Origin: Gloeobacterales cyanobacterium ES-bin-313 | Lineage (GTDB): Bacteria; Cyanobacteriota; Cyanobacteriia; Gloeobacterales; Gloeobacteraceae | Reading direction: 5' to 3' | Assembly (NCBI GenBank): GCA_014379585.1 | Contig: JACMLN010000125.1 | Span: 1-64,000 of the forward strand | DNA: 64,000 nt | In this document: positions 26,470 to 35,379 of the stretch, in pieces | Numbering within the stretch: the first letter of the stretch is position 1 | Layout of the letters: every line of letters starts with the position of its first letter | Translations under genes and position numbers: made by a program | Notes under the pieces: generated by a model | Told to the model about the DNA's origin: nothing | Seen by the model: only the letters and a program-made list of their open reading frames with translations | Database searches by the model: none

Positions 26470-27017
26470 GTCCCAGAAGGCCGACATGATCCAGGGGTTA
26501 CGCCCATGCTCAAGACTTGGTCATCGACCATGTTAAAGAGACTCTGATTGCTCTGCCTATACATGCCAGGCTTGACAAAAAGAACTTGATTGTTGGGAAC
26601 ATCGCGAGCAGCATTTTTTCCCCGAAAAACAATTTGAATGTAACAGCTACCTGTACCACTATTGTAGCTATCGTAGTCATAGGTAGCACCGAAGGGGCCA
26701 CTGGTTGGCCAATCCCTCAAATAGCCATTTGCAATGCCAGCTGGAACTTGCCCATTGTCAACATCGCCAGGAAAGTTACTATTGTTTTCAAAAAACTCGT
26801 TTAGAGCCGTTTTCATCCGACCCATATCTCCAGAAGCTTGGGCATAGCGAGAGCGATCTGTCGAATTGAGAAAGTTTGGAATTGCTACAGAAGAAAGAAT
26901 TCCAACCATGGTGACAACAGTCAGTAATTCGAGCAGTGTAAATCCACGCCGATTTCTACGGCGTTGTGGCAATGACAGTCTACGGAAGAAAGTCAAGAAA
27001 GCAGCGTCGGTATTCAT
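26466..27017 (-). CDS. Type IV pilin/pseudopilin-like protein
   Basis: A 183-residue prepilin. The class III signal is RRNRRGFTLLELLTVV, so prepilin peptidase would cut after the Gly near residue 25, leaving N-methyl-Phe and Glu at position 5. The leader is unusually long (about 25 residues). The hydrophobic N-helix is followed by an alpha-beta head with a C-terminal disulfide pair candidate (GSCYIQ and GSCRPSG). No pilus assembly genes are nearby. It may be a minor pilin or a GspG-like pseudopilin used by a system elsewhere. Confidence 0.9.
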   Translation of the reverse strand: MNTDAAFLTFFRRLSLPQRRRNRRGFTLLELLTVVTMVGILSSVAIPNFLNSTDRSRYAQASGDMGRMKTALNEFFENNSNFPGDVDNGQVPAGIANGYLRDWPTSGPFGATYDYDSYNSGTGSCYIQIVFRGKNAARDVPNNQVLFVKPGMYRQSNQSLFNMVDDQVLSMGVTPGSCRPSGT

Positions 27018-27139
27018 AGCTTTTAGAGGGGGAAAGGTTTGGAGAACTTGTTTGATAACGTTCCCTGAAATTTTTCCTGTTGCTCCGCAATTCTACGGAT
27101 AGTTAAAGTTTTGACGAAGTTTCAGTAGCTTCTTAAGAT

Positions 27140-28906
27140 TTACTCCTCTGAGGCTGGTTGGGGCATCGTTGTCACCGAGAAGCCTTTAAAGGTGCGCAAC
27201 AAGACGACCCCACTCAGGGCAGCAATTCCCAAATAGCTACCACCAGCTAGCCACTCTTTAAATATCAGCTTGCCAATACCAAAAAGAGCACCGTAGACCA
27301 GCACTACCCCACAGAGCCAATTAAAGGCTGTAGGCCAGAGAGACTCTCCAGGCGGCATTCCCAGCTTTTGGGCAATGACTGTCCAGCCTGGGCCTTCTGG
27401 ATGGACTTTTCGATAGAACTTTTCGAGCACTTCATCGGACTCTGGCTCAGTGATGAAAGTCACGATTACCCAGACGGTGGTGGTGATCGCCACCGAAATC
27501 AGCAAGGACTGGGCAAATTCATCGGGTTTGTCGGTATTCAAGTGAAAGACGGACTGAGTGATCAAGTAGCTCCCGAAAGCAGCCGCTTGGGCAGAGATCT
27601 CAGACCAAGCGTTGATTCTCCACCAGTACCAACGCAGCAAGTAGACAGGCCCCGTACCAGCACCGATGGCCAGGAGCAATTGCCATGCTCCCTGAATCGA
27701 GGTGAGTTGAGAAGTGGCAAGTCCAGCGAGCAACATCACGAAAATGGTGACAATCCGCGAAACCCAGACGTAGTGGCTATCCGAGGCTTCTGGTTTCAAA
27801 AAGCGCTTATAAAAATCGTTGATTAAGTAGGAGGTTCCCCAGTTGAGGTGGGTAGAGATCGTAGACATATAAGCTGCCGCAAAAGCAGCAAGCATCAGCC
27901 CCCGCCACCCGAAGGGTAAAACATCGATCATCACTTTGATATAGCCAGTTTCTGGATCCGCTAGTTTGGTATAGCGCACCATGGCGACGAGGGCGACGAT
28001 GATCCACGGCCAAGGGCGAATGGCATAGTGGGCAATCGTAAACCAAAGTGTGGCGAGCAGAGAATCTTTTTCCGTGCGGGCAGCAAAGACCCGTTGGGCG
28101 ACATAGCCACCACCACCGGGTTCCGCTCCTGGGTACCAAGAAGCCCACCAACTCACGCTAATAAACACCAAAAAAGTGCTAATTGGCATCCAAGGAGAGT
28201 TGAGCGCAGGGGTCATGGAGAGAATCTGCTCCACCCCACCGGGATGTTGAATTTCCAGAGCAGCCTTGAGGCCATCGATGCCGCCGACTGTATCTAAAGC
28301 AAAGACAGCCAGGGCGATACAGCCGATCATCGCCCAAACGAACTGGAAGGCATCTGTGACCAGAATTCCCCAAAGTCCCGAGAGCAAGCTGTAAACAGCC
28401 GTTACCCCGAAGCAAAAAATGATCGCTTGCCAGCGGTCTATCCCCATGGTCAGACCCAAAATTTTGGCCATGGCCAGAGTCACCCAGCCCATGATGATCG
28501 AATTGATCGGCAGTCCCAGATAAAGAGCACGAAATCCGCGCAGCAGTGCTGCTGGTCTGCCGCCGTAGCGCAGTTCTGTAAATTCAATGTCGGTAAGCAC
28601 TTCCGAACGCCGCCAGAGTCGGGCATAGAAAAAGACCGTGAGCATCCCGCCCATGACAAAGTTCCACCACAGCCAGTTACCCGCCACTCCGTTGCTGACC
28701 ACAAGCCCAGCCACAGCCAGGGGGGTATCAGCAGCGAAGGTCGTCGCGACCATGGACGTTCCAGCCAACCACCAGGGAACATTGCGCCCCGAGACAAAAA
28801 ATTCGCTGATATTTTTACCTGCCCGCTTTGTATAGAACAGGCCGATCAGCAGGGATATCACAAAGTAAGAGGCAATAATGATCCAGTCCAGCAATTCAAG
28901 TTTCAT
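27140..28906 (-). CDS. Sodium:solute symporter family protein
   Basis: A 588-residue inner-membrane protein with about 13 hydrophobic helices, beginning LDWIIIASYFVISLLIGLFY and followed by the SSS-family SEFFVSGRNVPWWLAGTSMVATTFAADTPLAVAGL core. A long ATLWFTIAHYAIRPWPWIIVALVAM stretch and an AAFAAAYMSTISTHLNWGTSYL segment are also family-like. Substrate unknown (sugars, amino acids and carboxylates are all used within the family). Monocistronic by position, with about 120 bases either side. Confidence 0.92.
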   Translation of the reverse strand: MKLELLDWIIIASYFVISLLIGLFYTKRAGKNISEFFVSGRNVPWWLAGTSMVATTFAADTPLAVAGLVVSNGVAGNWLWWNFVMGGMLTVFFYARLWRRSEVLTDIEFTELRYGGRPAALLRGFRALYLGLPINSIIMGWVTLAMAKILGLTMGIDRWQAIIFCFGVTAVYSLLSGLWGILVTDAFQFVWAMIGCIALAVFALDTVGGIDGLKAALEIQHPGGVEQILSMTPALNSPWMPISTFLVFISVSWWASWYPGAEPGGGGYVAQRVFAARTEKDSLLATLWFTIAHYAIRPWPWIIVALVAMVRYTKLADPETGYIKVMIDVLPFGWRGLMLAAFAAAYMSTISTHLNWGTSYLINDFYKRFLKPEASDSHYVWVSRIVTIFVMLLAGLATSQLTSIQGAWQLLLAIGAGTGPVYLLRWYWWRINAWSEISAQAAAFGSYLITQSVFHLNTDKPDEFAQSLLISVAITTTVWVIVTFITEPESDEVLEKFYRKVHPEGPGWTVIAQKLGMPPGESLWPTAFNWLCGVVLVYGALFGIGKLIFKEWLAGGSYLGIAALSGVVLLRTFKGFSVTTMPQPASEE

Positions 28907-29029
28907 GGGCGGCGCTAAAAACTGGAGCTATGATACTTGCTTTTTGGTCTATGAATCGTAACAACCACTTCTCAACAAAGTGTCTAGGTAGGTTTTCATG
29001 ATTTTCCTAGCCATGTAGGGTGCAATATC

Positions 29030-30025
29030 TCATATCAAGAATGCCCGATCAATGCACTGCAAGAATGCCAATTTCTGACTTTGGATAGATTGAAACACAG
29101 CGATCTGGCGATGGCAGCGAGCAAGATTATGGGCTTTACGCGATGAAAAAGCAGTACGATCCCACTGAAAATAACAGTCCTCAAAGTAGTCTTTTAAGTA
29201 GCGTATTCCTAATTCAAGGACAATCAGTTGAACCCCTTGAGCGAGTAGTTCTGGCTCTAAGTGTTGAAGCGCTTCCGAATCCGCGTAACCCTTTAATGCG
29301 GCGGCGAGGATTTCCAAGTCGAAATGGTTGCCCACAGTGCACCAAGAGCGCAGAGCATCCCCCATTTCAATGTATAAATTATGAACCATAAAGGTGTCTA
29401 AATCGACAATCCCAGTACAGATACTTTGATCGTCAAAAAGAAAGTTAGAAAGCTTCAAATCCCCATGAATGACTTGTTTCGGGAGGTTTTCAGGGAGAAA
29501 AAGATCAAGGATCGTCTCTCGAAAAAAGTTTATCTCAGCTTCTACATTCGGATCGTCGGCAATTGTTTGAAGACTTTGAAAGATGTATTTTATATCGTGA
29601 AAATAAGGCAGTTGAAATTTAAATTGATGTTCAAAGTTGGAAAGCAATTGATGCAGTTTTCCACTCAAAAGACCCGCCTGATAGAGATAGGTTTTCTGAG
29701 GTGCCTTGGCATGGGTGATTCCTGGTAGGCAGTCCATCACCCGCAAAGGCTTTCCTTCCCATTCGAGATGCAGTTCACCGTCGGCTGTTGTGAAGTATTG
29801 GGGAATCGGGAATCCGTAATTCCGTAGAAACTGACTAATAACTTGGGCATCTTCAGTCACTTCTTTGGCGAAAGCTGGATGTAACTGTTGGCAGATGAAT
29901 CGCCCGCGTTGAGTTTCTAAGTGCCAGGTCTGCTGGATTAATCCGCTTTGGAGCGGAGCAAGTGATTTGGGTGTGCCCAGGCCGAACGCTTCAGAAAGAG
30001 GGTGCAGCCAAGGGGGAACTGACAT
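29030..30025 (-). CDS. APH-family small-molecule kinase
   Basis: A 331-residue protein with the aminoglycoside phosphotransferase fold. The catalytic loop is QVIHGDLKLSNFLFD (about 203-217) and the metal-binding aspartate is in GIVDLDTFMV. The N-lobe nucleotide region is around LQSGLIQQTWHLET. Members phosphorylate amino sugars, choline, homoserine or antibiotics. The substrate cannot be assigned, and resistance should not be assumed. It follows the HerA gene after only three bases, so the two form an operon. Confidence 0.87.
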   Translation of the reverse strand: MSVPPWLHPLSEAFGLGTPKSLAPLQSGLIQQTWHLETQRGRFICQQLHPAFAKEVTEDAQVISQFLRNYGFPIPQYFTTADGELHLEWEGKPLRVMDCLPGITHAKAPQKTYLYQAGLLSGKLHQLLSNFEHQFKFQLPYFHDIKYIFQSLQTIADDPNVEAEINFFRETILDLFLPENLPKQVIHGDLKLSNFLFDDQSICTGIVDLDTFMVHNLYIEMGDALRSWCTVGNHFDLEILAAALKGYADSEALQHLEPELLAQGVQLIVLELGIRYLKDYFEDCYFQWDRTAFSSRKAHNLARCHRQIAVFQSIQSQKLAFLQCIDRAFLI

Positions 30026-30028
30026 GCT

Positions 30029-31702
30029 TTAAAATCCGAGATCTTGATTGGCCAACTCTGCTTCTCGAAAAAGTTGTTCGTCGTCCATTTCAGAGGGTTC
30101 TTGAGAACCGACTTGTCGGTAAAACAACTCATCGTAGGCACGGGTTCGGACGACAACGGGCATCGGCACCGCATAGCCCAGCACGAGGGCTTGCTGTTTT
30201 GGGTCAAGTTGGGCCAGTACTGTGCGTAGGGTTTGCCCACCGGAAACCCCGGTGAATACGGCATCAATATCTTTATCGTCATTCAGCAGGGCTGTGATCC
30301 GTGTACCGAGTTGAGACATCACTTCGTTGTCGATACCAGAAGGCCGCTGATCTACGACGAGAAGGGTCACAAAATACTTGCGCATTTCGCGAGCAATGAT
30401 CCCGAAAATAGTCTGCCTCGCCATCTTCGGATCGAGAAACTTATGTGCTTCTTCGATGGTGATGATCAACTGACGGGGTTTATCCGTGATTTTTTTGGTT
30501 TGTAGATACAGTTCAGCCTTGCGCACGTAGGCTTCATGAATCCGGCGGGTGAGGATATTGGCAGCCAACATGTAACTGAGCATCGATCCTTGGGAGCCAA
30601 ATTCGACCACGACATTTTTGCCCGCACAGAGATGATCAAGAATTTCGCTCACATAGTTGTGGGGACTGACAGGCCGGATGTAGCGCAGATCTTGGAGCTT
30701 GAGTAGTTTGCGCTGCATAGCAATCGTCGAGCCAAAGTGTGCTCCTTTTTGCTCGCAGAATTCCTGCAACTCGCCACCACTCATACTCAATAGCGTGCCG
30801 ATCCAGCTTTTGCCAAATTCATGCTTAAAAATATTGGCATTCTCAATACTTGCCTCGGACAAGTTCAACTCGCCGCGAATTAAGGAAAGATCCTCAACTT
30901 CGATCTGATCGTAGGAAATGTAAAGTTCACGGGCATCCCGCACCCCACGTCTTCGGGTCGAGTCGGGATCGAGGGTATACATCTGCACTTTGCCTGGAAA
31001 CAGTTGCCGCAGACCTTTCACGGTGGAAGCTTCTTTTCCTTCCTTCGTGGCTTCCCAGCCATACTCCGAGTGCATATCGAAGATTAAGTTGACCGCTGCT
31101 TCTTTTTTGATCACCCCAGAAAGAATGAGGCGGGTCAAAAAGGATTTTCCTGTTCCAGACTTGCCAAAAATACCATTGGAGCGCTCAACAAAGCGCTCAA
31201 GATCTAAGCAGACAGGCACATCCATATCGAGAGGCTGGCCAATAAAGAAGTTTTTCTTTTCGGCATTCTCTTCGGAGCCAAACACCATTTGGAAGTCGTA
31301 AGCCGTCGCCTCGTGAACTTGGGAGAAGTGGGAAGGAATCGTTTTGACAGGACGCAATTCCGATTGACCACCGATAGTCTCGAACATTAACATTGGAGTC
31401 AGTTGTACAGTTCCAAATGTGCCTGTCCCTGCCAGCACTTCAAACAAGAAATCGTCTTCAGGCGGGGGCGGATTCATCAGGATTTTGGGACTGGCGGTAC
31501 CGAGGGTGACATCGGTAAGCATCGAAAAGAAGCGGGTACGCCGACCGTAGACGACGCAAAATTTACCGACCCGCATTTCTTCGACAGAGACCTCTGGATT
31601 AAGCCTGACTTCTAACCCTTCACTGAGGGATCCTTGAACGACTGAACCGATCGGTTTCGCTTCGCCGGGGTTTGGAAACTGGTTCGGAAAATTACCGTCC
31701 AT
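30029..31702 (-). CDS. HerA-like FtsK/HerA-superfamily ATPase
   Basis: About 557 residues. An N-terminal HAS-barrel-like region (about 20-110) is followed by Walker A GKSGTGKS (about 180-187 from this start), Walker B with catalytic Glu in LIITIEEAHKFLD, the sensor region LLVVDQRPSGIDNEVMSQLGTRI, and an arginine-rich end of the RecA core. HerA hexamers usually work with the NurA nuclease in DNA end processing, or as anti-phage modules with SIR2 or other partners. NurA is not adjacent; an APH-like kinase is. ATG at 31702 is preferred (AGG five bases upstream) over GTG 31714. Confidence 0.9.
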   Translation of the reverse strand: MDGNFPNQFPNPGEAKPIGSVVQGSLSEGLEVRLNPEVSVEEMRVGKFCVVYGRRTRFFSMLTDVTLGTASPKILMNPPPPEDDFLFEVLAGTGTFGTVQLTPMLMFETIGGQSELRPVKTIPSHFSQVHEATAYDFQMVFGSEENAEKKNFFIGQPLDMDVPVCLDLERFVERSNGIFGKSGTGKSFLTRLILSGVIKKEAAVNLIFDMHSEYGWEATKEGKEASTVKGLRQLFPGKVQMYTLDPDSTRRRGVRDARELYISYDQIEVEDLSLIRGELNLSEASIENANIFKHEFGKSWIGTLLSMSGGELQEFCEQKGAHFGSTIAMQRKLLKLQDLRYIRPVSPHNYVSEILDHLCAGKNVVVEFGSQGSMLSYMLAANILTRRIHEAYVRKAELYLQTKKITDKPRQLIITIEEAHKFLDPKMARQTIFGIIAREMRKYFVTLLVVDQRPSGIDNEVMSQLGTRITALLNDDKDIDAVFTGVSGGQTLRTVLAQLDPKQQALVLGYAVPMPVVVRTRAYDELFYRQVGSQEPSEMDDEQLFREAELANQDLGF

Positions 31703-31768
31703 GGACACCTGCACTCGTTGCGCTAATTGTAGCGTAGGAGGGCAAATTTGGTACTACAGGTGTTGAAA

Positions 31769-32026
31769 TCAGGAACCGATTTCTTTGTAACTATGCCAAT
31801 AGGTGATCAATTGTTGTCGCACAAGCGCAATCTGATTGGCTTCGCGTCGGGCTGCCCAAAGTGCAGCGAAGCGGTAAGCAGTGGCAATCAGCGCAACTGT
31901 ACCGACCATAAGCAAAAATTGCAAAGGGCTAAAGAAGGAGAGCAGAATGAACGCCACCATGGGCAAGATCATTAAAAGTAAAGTTGGATAATCATTCTTT
32001 GCGAAAACTTTACTCACTTGCAGCAT
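31769..32026 (-). CDS. Small two-helix membrane protein, unknown
   Basis: An 85-residue protein with two adjacent hydrophobic segments (about 14-34 and 36-56) and a basic, amphipathic C-terminal region (AARREANQIALVRQQL). GGAG lies seven bases before the ATG, supporting expression. No family recognised. It lies just upstream of herA on the same strand, separated by about 65 bases. Confidence 0.65.
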   Translation of the reverse strand: MLQVSKVFAKNDYPTLLLMILPMVAFILLSFFSPLQFLLMVGTVALIATAYRFAALWAARREANQIALVRQQLITYWHSYKEIGS

Positions 32027-32202
32027 GAATCGACTCCAAACACTTTTTTGATTGTGCTTGCAAAATCCCTAGCACCTGGAAATATTCATTAAATGAAACA
32101 TTGCAAGTACAAAGAAAAGCTTAAAAAGCCTCAAACCCCTCTCACTGAGAAGCTTTCCAGAAGCAATCTATTGTTGCGAAGTATTAAAAAATCCGATGCG
32201 CT

Positions 32203-32976
32203 TCAACTAGAAGCACTGGTATAAAACCGCAGAGCAAACTTCCAGAAATAGTTGGAGCAGACCAATAGCACGACAGCTAAGATCCCTGAACCGAGAAGCC
32301 AACCGGGTTGAGTCCTTCCCAGCAAAACCTCGGAGGGGATCGTCGTCAAGAAAGCGACAGGCACGATAAATGTCAGAAAAAAGCGATAGGCCGCAGGGTA
32401 GGCAATCATCGGATAGCGACCCGCTTCCAGCAAACCCCGCAGCACTTCTGTCGCGTTGTAGATTTTGACAAACCAAATGCTGGTTGCCCCGATCATGAAC
32501 CAGAGACTATACAAAATCACCAGACCAAAGAAGAGCGGAAAGAGGCTCAATAGATAATCGTTCAGATGAAGACCGAGGCGGTTTCCCGCGTAGAGAATCA
32601 GCAGCACACCGAATAAAAGATTCGGCAACCCCCAAGGTGAAAGGGTGCGCGTCGAAAGCCAGAATTGGGAACTGATCGGTTTGAGCAGGACGAAATCGAG
32701 AGTGCCTTCCTGCACGTAGGTGACGAGTTTACTCAAGTTTGGACTCAAGAAAGTACTCGTAAAACCTTCCAAGATCGTAAAGAAGCCAAGTACGACAAGG
32801 GCAGCTTCCCAGGACCACCCCTGAAAGTGATAACCCGCCCCATAAAAGAGGTAGACCCCAAAAATACTACCGACCAAATTGCCCAGACTATTGACCGCCG
32901 CAAGCACGAAGTTAAGGCGATATTCCAGTTCAGCGGCAAGGGCTGTACCCCAAAAAAGCCCAAGAATGCGTATCAT
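32203..32976 (-). CDS. ABC-2 family permease (DUF990-like)
   Basis: A 257-residue inner-membrane protein with six hydrophobic helices, matching single-subunit ABC-2 permeases of the DUF990 type. Recognisable segments are GFFTILEGFTSTFLSPNLSK, YVQEGTLDFVLLKPISSQF and the late VPVAFLTTIPSEVLLG. These normally act with a second permease and an ATPase; neither is adjacent. Its ATG shares one base with the purB stop (TAATG), so expression is coupled to purine synthesis. Confidence 0.9.
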   Translation of the reverse strand: MIRILGLFWGTALAAELEYRLNFVLAAVNSLGNLVGSIFGVYLFYGAGYHFQGWSWEAALVVLGFFTILEGFTSTFLSPNLSKLVTYVQEGTLDFVLLKPISSQFWLSTRTLSPWGLPNLLFGVLLILYAGNRLGLHLNDYLLSLFPLFFGLVILYSLWFMIGATSIWFVKIYNATEVLRGLLEAGRYPMIAYPAAYRFFLTFIVPVAFLTTIPSEVLLGRTQPGWLLGSGILAVVLLVCSNYFWKFALRFYTSASS

Positions 32977-34271
32977 TACACGTCCAGTCGATCAAAAACA
33001 GTCTGAAGATTTTTGAGGTGGACAGTCGGATCAAAGCAACTCGCTAGTTCCTCAGAATTTAAATATTGGGCAACTTCTGGATTGGTCTCAAGCCTGGATC
33101 GAAAATCGCCATCTACCGTGTTCCAGGCACTATGGGCATTGCTTTGTACCAGTTTGTAGGCATCCTCGCGGGTCAACCCTTTGGCAACAAGGGCAAGCAA
33201 CACCCGCTGGCTGAAGATGACCCCACCGTAGCGGTTCAGATTGCGGAGCATATTGTCTGGGTAGACCTCTAACTTGTCGAGCATGTCCGAAAATTTGACG
33301 ACCATATAGTGGGTCAAGATCGCGCTATCGGGCAAAATCACTCGCTCGACCGAGGAGTGGGAAATATCCCGTTCGTGCCAGAGGGGCATGTTTTCGAGAG
33401 CGGCAATGGCGTGGGATCGCAGCAAACGCGCCAGTCCCGTCAGTTGTTCGGAAGTGATCGGGTTGCGTTTGTGGGGCATCGCTGAGGAGCCTTTTTGACC
33501 CTTAGCAAAAAATTCTTCGACTTCCAGCACGTCGGTGCGCTGCAAATTGCGAATCTCAACGCAGAATCGCTCAATAGAAGTTCCCAATAAAGCCAATGCC
33601 TGCACAAATTCGGCGTGGTGATCTCGGCTAATAATTTGGGTTGCAGCCAGATCGGGGGTGAGTCCTAATTGGGCGCAGGTGAGGGCTTCAACTTTTGGAT
33701 CGAGGTTGGCGTAGGTACCAACCGCCCCAGAAAGTTTGCCCACAGCCACGCGACAACGCACAGCTACAAGGCGCGATTCATGGCGTAGCAATTCTGCTAG
33801 CCAGCCAGCGAGTTTGAAACCAAAGGTGATTGGCTCGGCATGAATTCCGTGGGTGCGTCCGACCATGACTGTGTTGCGATGAAGACGGGCTTTCGCTTTG
33901 GTGATGTGGATCAGATCACCAAGACGCGCCAAGATCAAGTCGAGGGATTGGATCAGTTGCAAGGCCAAAGCCGTGTCCAGCACATCGGAACTGGTCAACC
34001 CCAAGTGTATAAAGCGGCCACTCGGTCCAACTTTTTCATTCACAGCCGTCAAAAAAGCAATCACGTCGTGGCGGACTTCCGCCTCAATGGTTTGAATGCG
34101 TTTGATATCAAAATCGGCTTTTTCATGGATCTGCTTGAGATCATCCTCAGGAATCTGCCCAAGACTGGCGAGGGCATCGCAAGCAGCAAGCTCTACTTGC
34201 AGCCAGTTGCGATATTTTTGTTCATCAGTCCAAAGGGAACCCATCTCAGGCAGGGTATAGCGCTCAATCAC
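32976..34271 (-). CDS. purB: Adenylosuccinate lyase
   Basis: A 431-residue homotetrameric enzyme that splits SAICAR and adenylosuccinate in purine synthesis. It has [14 protein letters not shown] at the N-terminus, the conserved [13 protein letters not shown] and [14 protein letters not shown] motifs, and the fumarase-superfamily signature [11 protein letters not shown] with the catalytic serine loop. Start GTG at 34271 gives the usual family N-terminus ([10 protein letters not shown]). A frame running back to 34343 adds 24 unconserved residues. The stop overlaps the next gene. Confidence 0.97.
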   Translation of the reverse strand: MIERYTLPEMGSLWTDEQKYRNWLQVELAACDALASLGQIPEDDLKQIHEKADFDIKRIQTIEAEVRHDVIAFLTAVNEKVGPSGRFIHLGLTSSDVLDTALALQLIQSLDLILARLGDLIHITKAKARLHRNTVMVGRTHGIHAEPITFGFKLAGWLAELLRHESRLVAVRCRVAVGKLSGAVGTYANLDPKVEALTCAQLGLTPDLAATQIISRDHHAEFVQALALLGTSIERFCVEIRNLQRTDVLEVEEFFAKGQKGSSAMPHKRNPITSEQLTGLARLLRSHAIAALENMPLWHERDISHSSVERVILPDSAILTHYMVVKFSDMLDKLEVYPDNMLRNLNRYGGVIFSQRVLLALVAKGLTREDAYKLVQSNAHSAWNTVDGDFRSRLETNPEVAQYLNSEELASCFDPTVHLKNLQTVFDRLDV

Positions 34272-34612
34272 AGTTTCATTCTCTTTATTAGCCTTCGCTA
34301 TTCTGGCACTGTTTTTTTGTCCCTCGAAAATTACAAGCTGCACCGGGATTTACAGTTTGATGACTTCAGGACTCAAAAAGAATCATGGAGATTTCATTGT
34401 TGGTGCTGGTAGGTCGCAACCGGTGTATATCGTTTCAGCATTGTCTTCGCTATCGGATTTGAATGAAACGACTAACTGGGTACCAATTTAGAAATGCCTT
34501 AATGTTCCGTTATCCTTTCATTAATCTTGGCGGCCTACGATTCTGTCTAGACTCAACGTATGTTTCTGGAGTTCCCCTGTCCGCAGGATTGTCAGACTCT
34601 AAAGGAGAATTG
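34272..34612. other. Intergenic, divergent promoter region
   Basis: 341 bases between purB and the PEP-CTERM gene. A frame opens from 34463 across part of it but has no ribosome site or signal peptide of its own. I see no RNA or repeat. The promoters for both flanking genes should lie here. Confidence 0.4.
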
Positions 34613-35194
34613 GTGAAAAAAGTACTGGTAGCTTTGTCCCTAGGTTTAGCTGTAGTGAGCAATCCAGCTCAGGCAGCTACTTTTAATGAAGTTGAAAGCA
34701 ACGATACCCTGGGCACTGCTCAGAGCTTGGGTAGTTTGGATACCGCCAACGCAGTGAATGCAAGTCGTATTGGAGATTCTTCTGCGGATTACTACAGCTT
34801 TAGCTTGAATGCTGGCGACACTGTGACCTTTGAAACCGCCACTCCTGGCAGTGTAGGCGATACGGTCATTGCCTTCTACGGTCTTGGACAAAATCTTCTT
34901 GCTCTCAACGATGATGGCCCTGTTTTTCCAGCCTCGGCATTGTCCTTCACAGTCGCTAGTGCCGGAACTTACTACCTTGGTGTGGGCGATTTTGGTGATA
35001 TCAACTACGACGGTAATGGCACCATAACATCCCTGACTGGGGATGTTTTTGCTGGTGGCGGTGATTCCTACAGCTACACCCTGAACATTGGCATTGTGCC
35101 TCAGACTGTCCCTGAACCCACTTCGATGACAGGTATGCTCCTCTTGGGGCTGGGTGGTATCGCCACTCGCTACAAGAAACGCCGAAATCATTAG
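34613..35194 (+). CDS. PEP-CTERM anchored protein with pre-peptidase C-terminal domain
   Basis: A 193-residue exported protein. The start is GTG at 34613, five bases after AAGGAG, and gives a clear signal peptide ending NPAQAA. The mature part is a PPC-type beta-sandwich (FNEVESNDTLGTAQSLG to about residue 160), with a short DDG-containing turn. The C-terminus is a PEP-CTERM sorting signal: VPEP, a hydrophobic helix and a KKRR-like basic tail, recognised by exosortase. No exosortase lies in this window. Likely a surface or matrix protein. Confidence 0.9.
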   Translation: MKKVLVALSLGLAVVSNPAQAATFNEVESNDTLGTAQSLGSLDTANAVNASRIGDSSADYYSFSLNAGDTVTFETATPGSVGDTVIAFYGLGQNLLALNDDGPVFPASALSFTVASAGTYYLGVGDFGDINYDGNGTITSLTGDVFAGGGDSYSYTLNIGIVPQTVPEPTSMTGMLLLGLGGIATRYKKRRNH

Positions 35195-35379
35195 ACCTGT
35201 CGGTCATTTCCTAGAGCTTGTCATTTCCCGTGGGGTACTGTTGCCCGAAATGATTCAGATTGGCTGGCTCCTTTTCTTCCATGGCGAATGGCAATTCTTC
35301 AGACAAATGATCTACCTGCACTGAAAACGCTTCTTAGCCAACAAATCCATCAGTCCATTTCCACTGCGGAGTTTTAGTT

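Noticed and set aside
34463-34612. A longer N-terminus for the PEP-CTERM gene
   Set aside because: It would put 50 unrelated residues before a proper signal peptide. GTG 34613 has the ribosome site.
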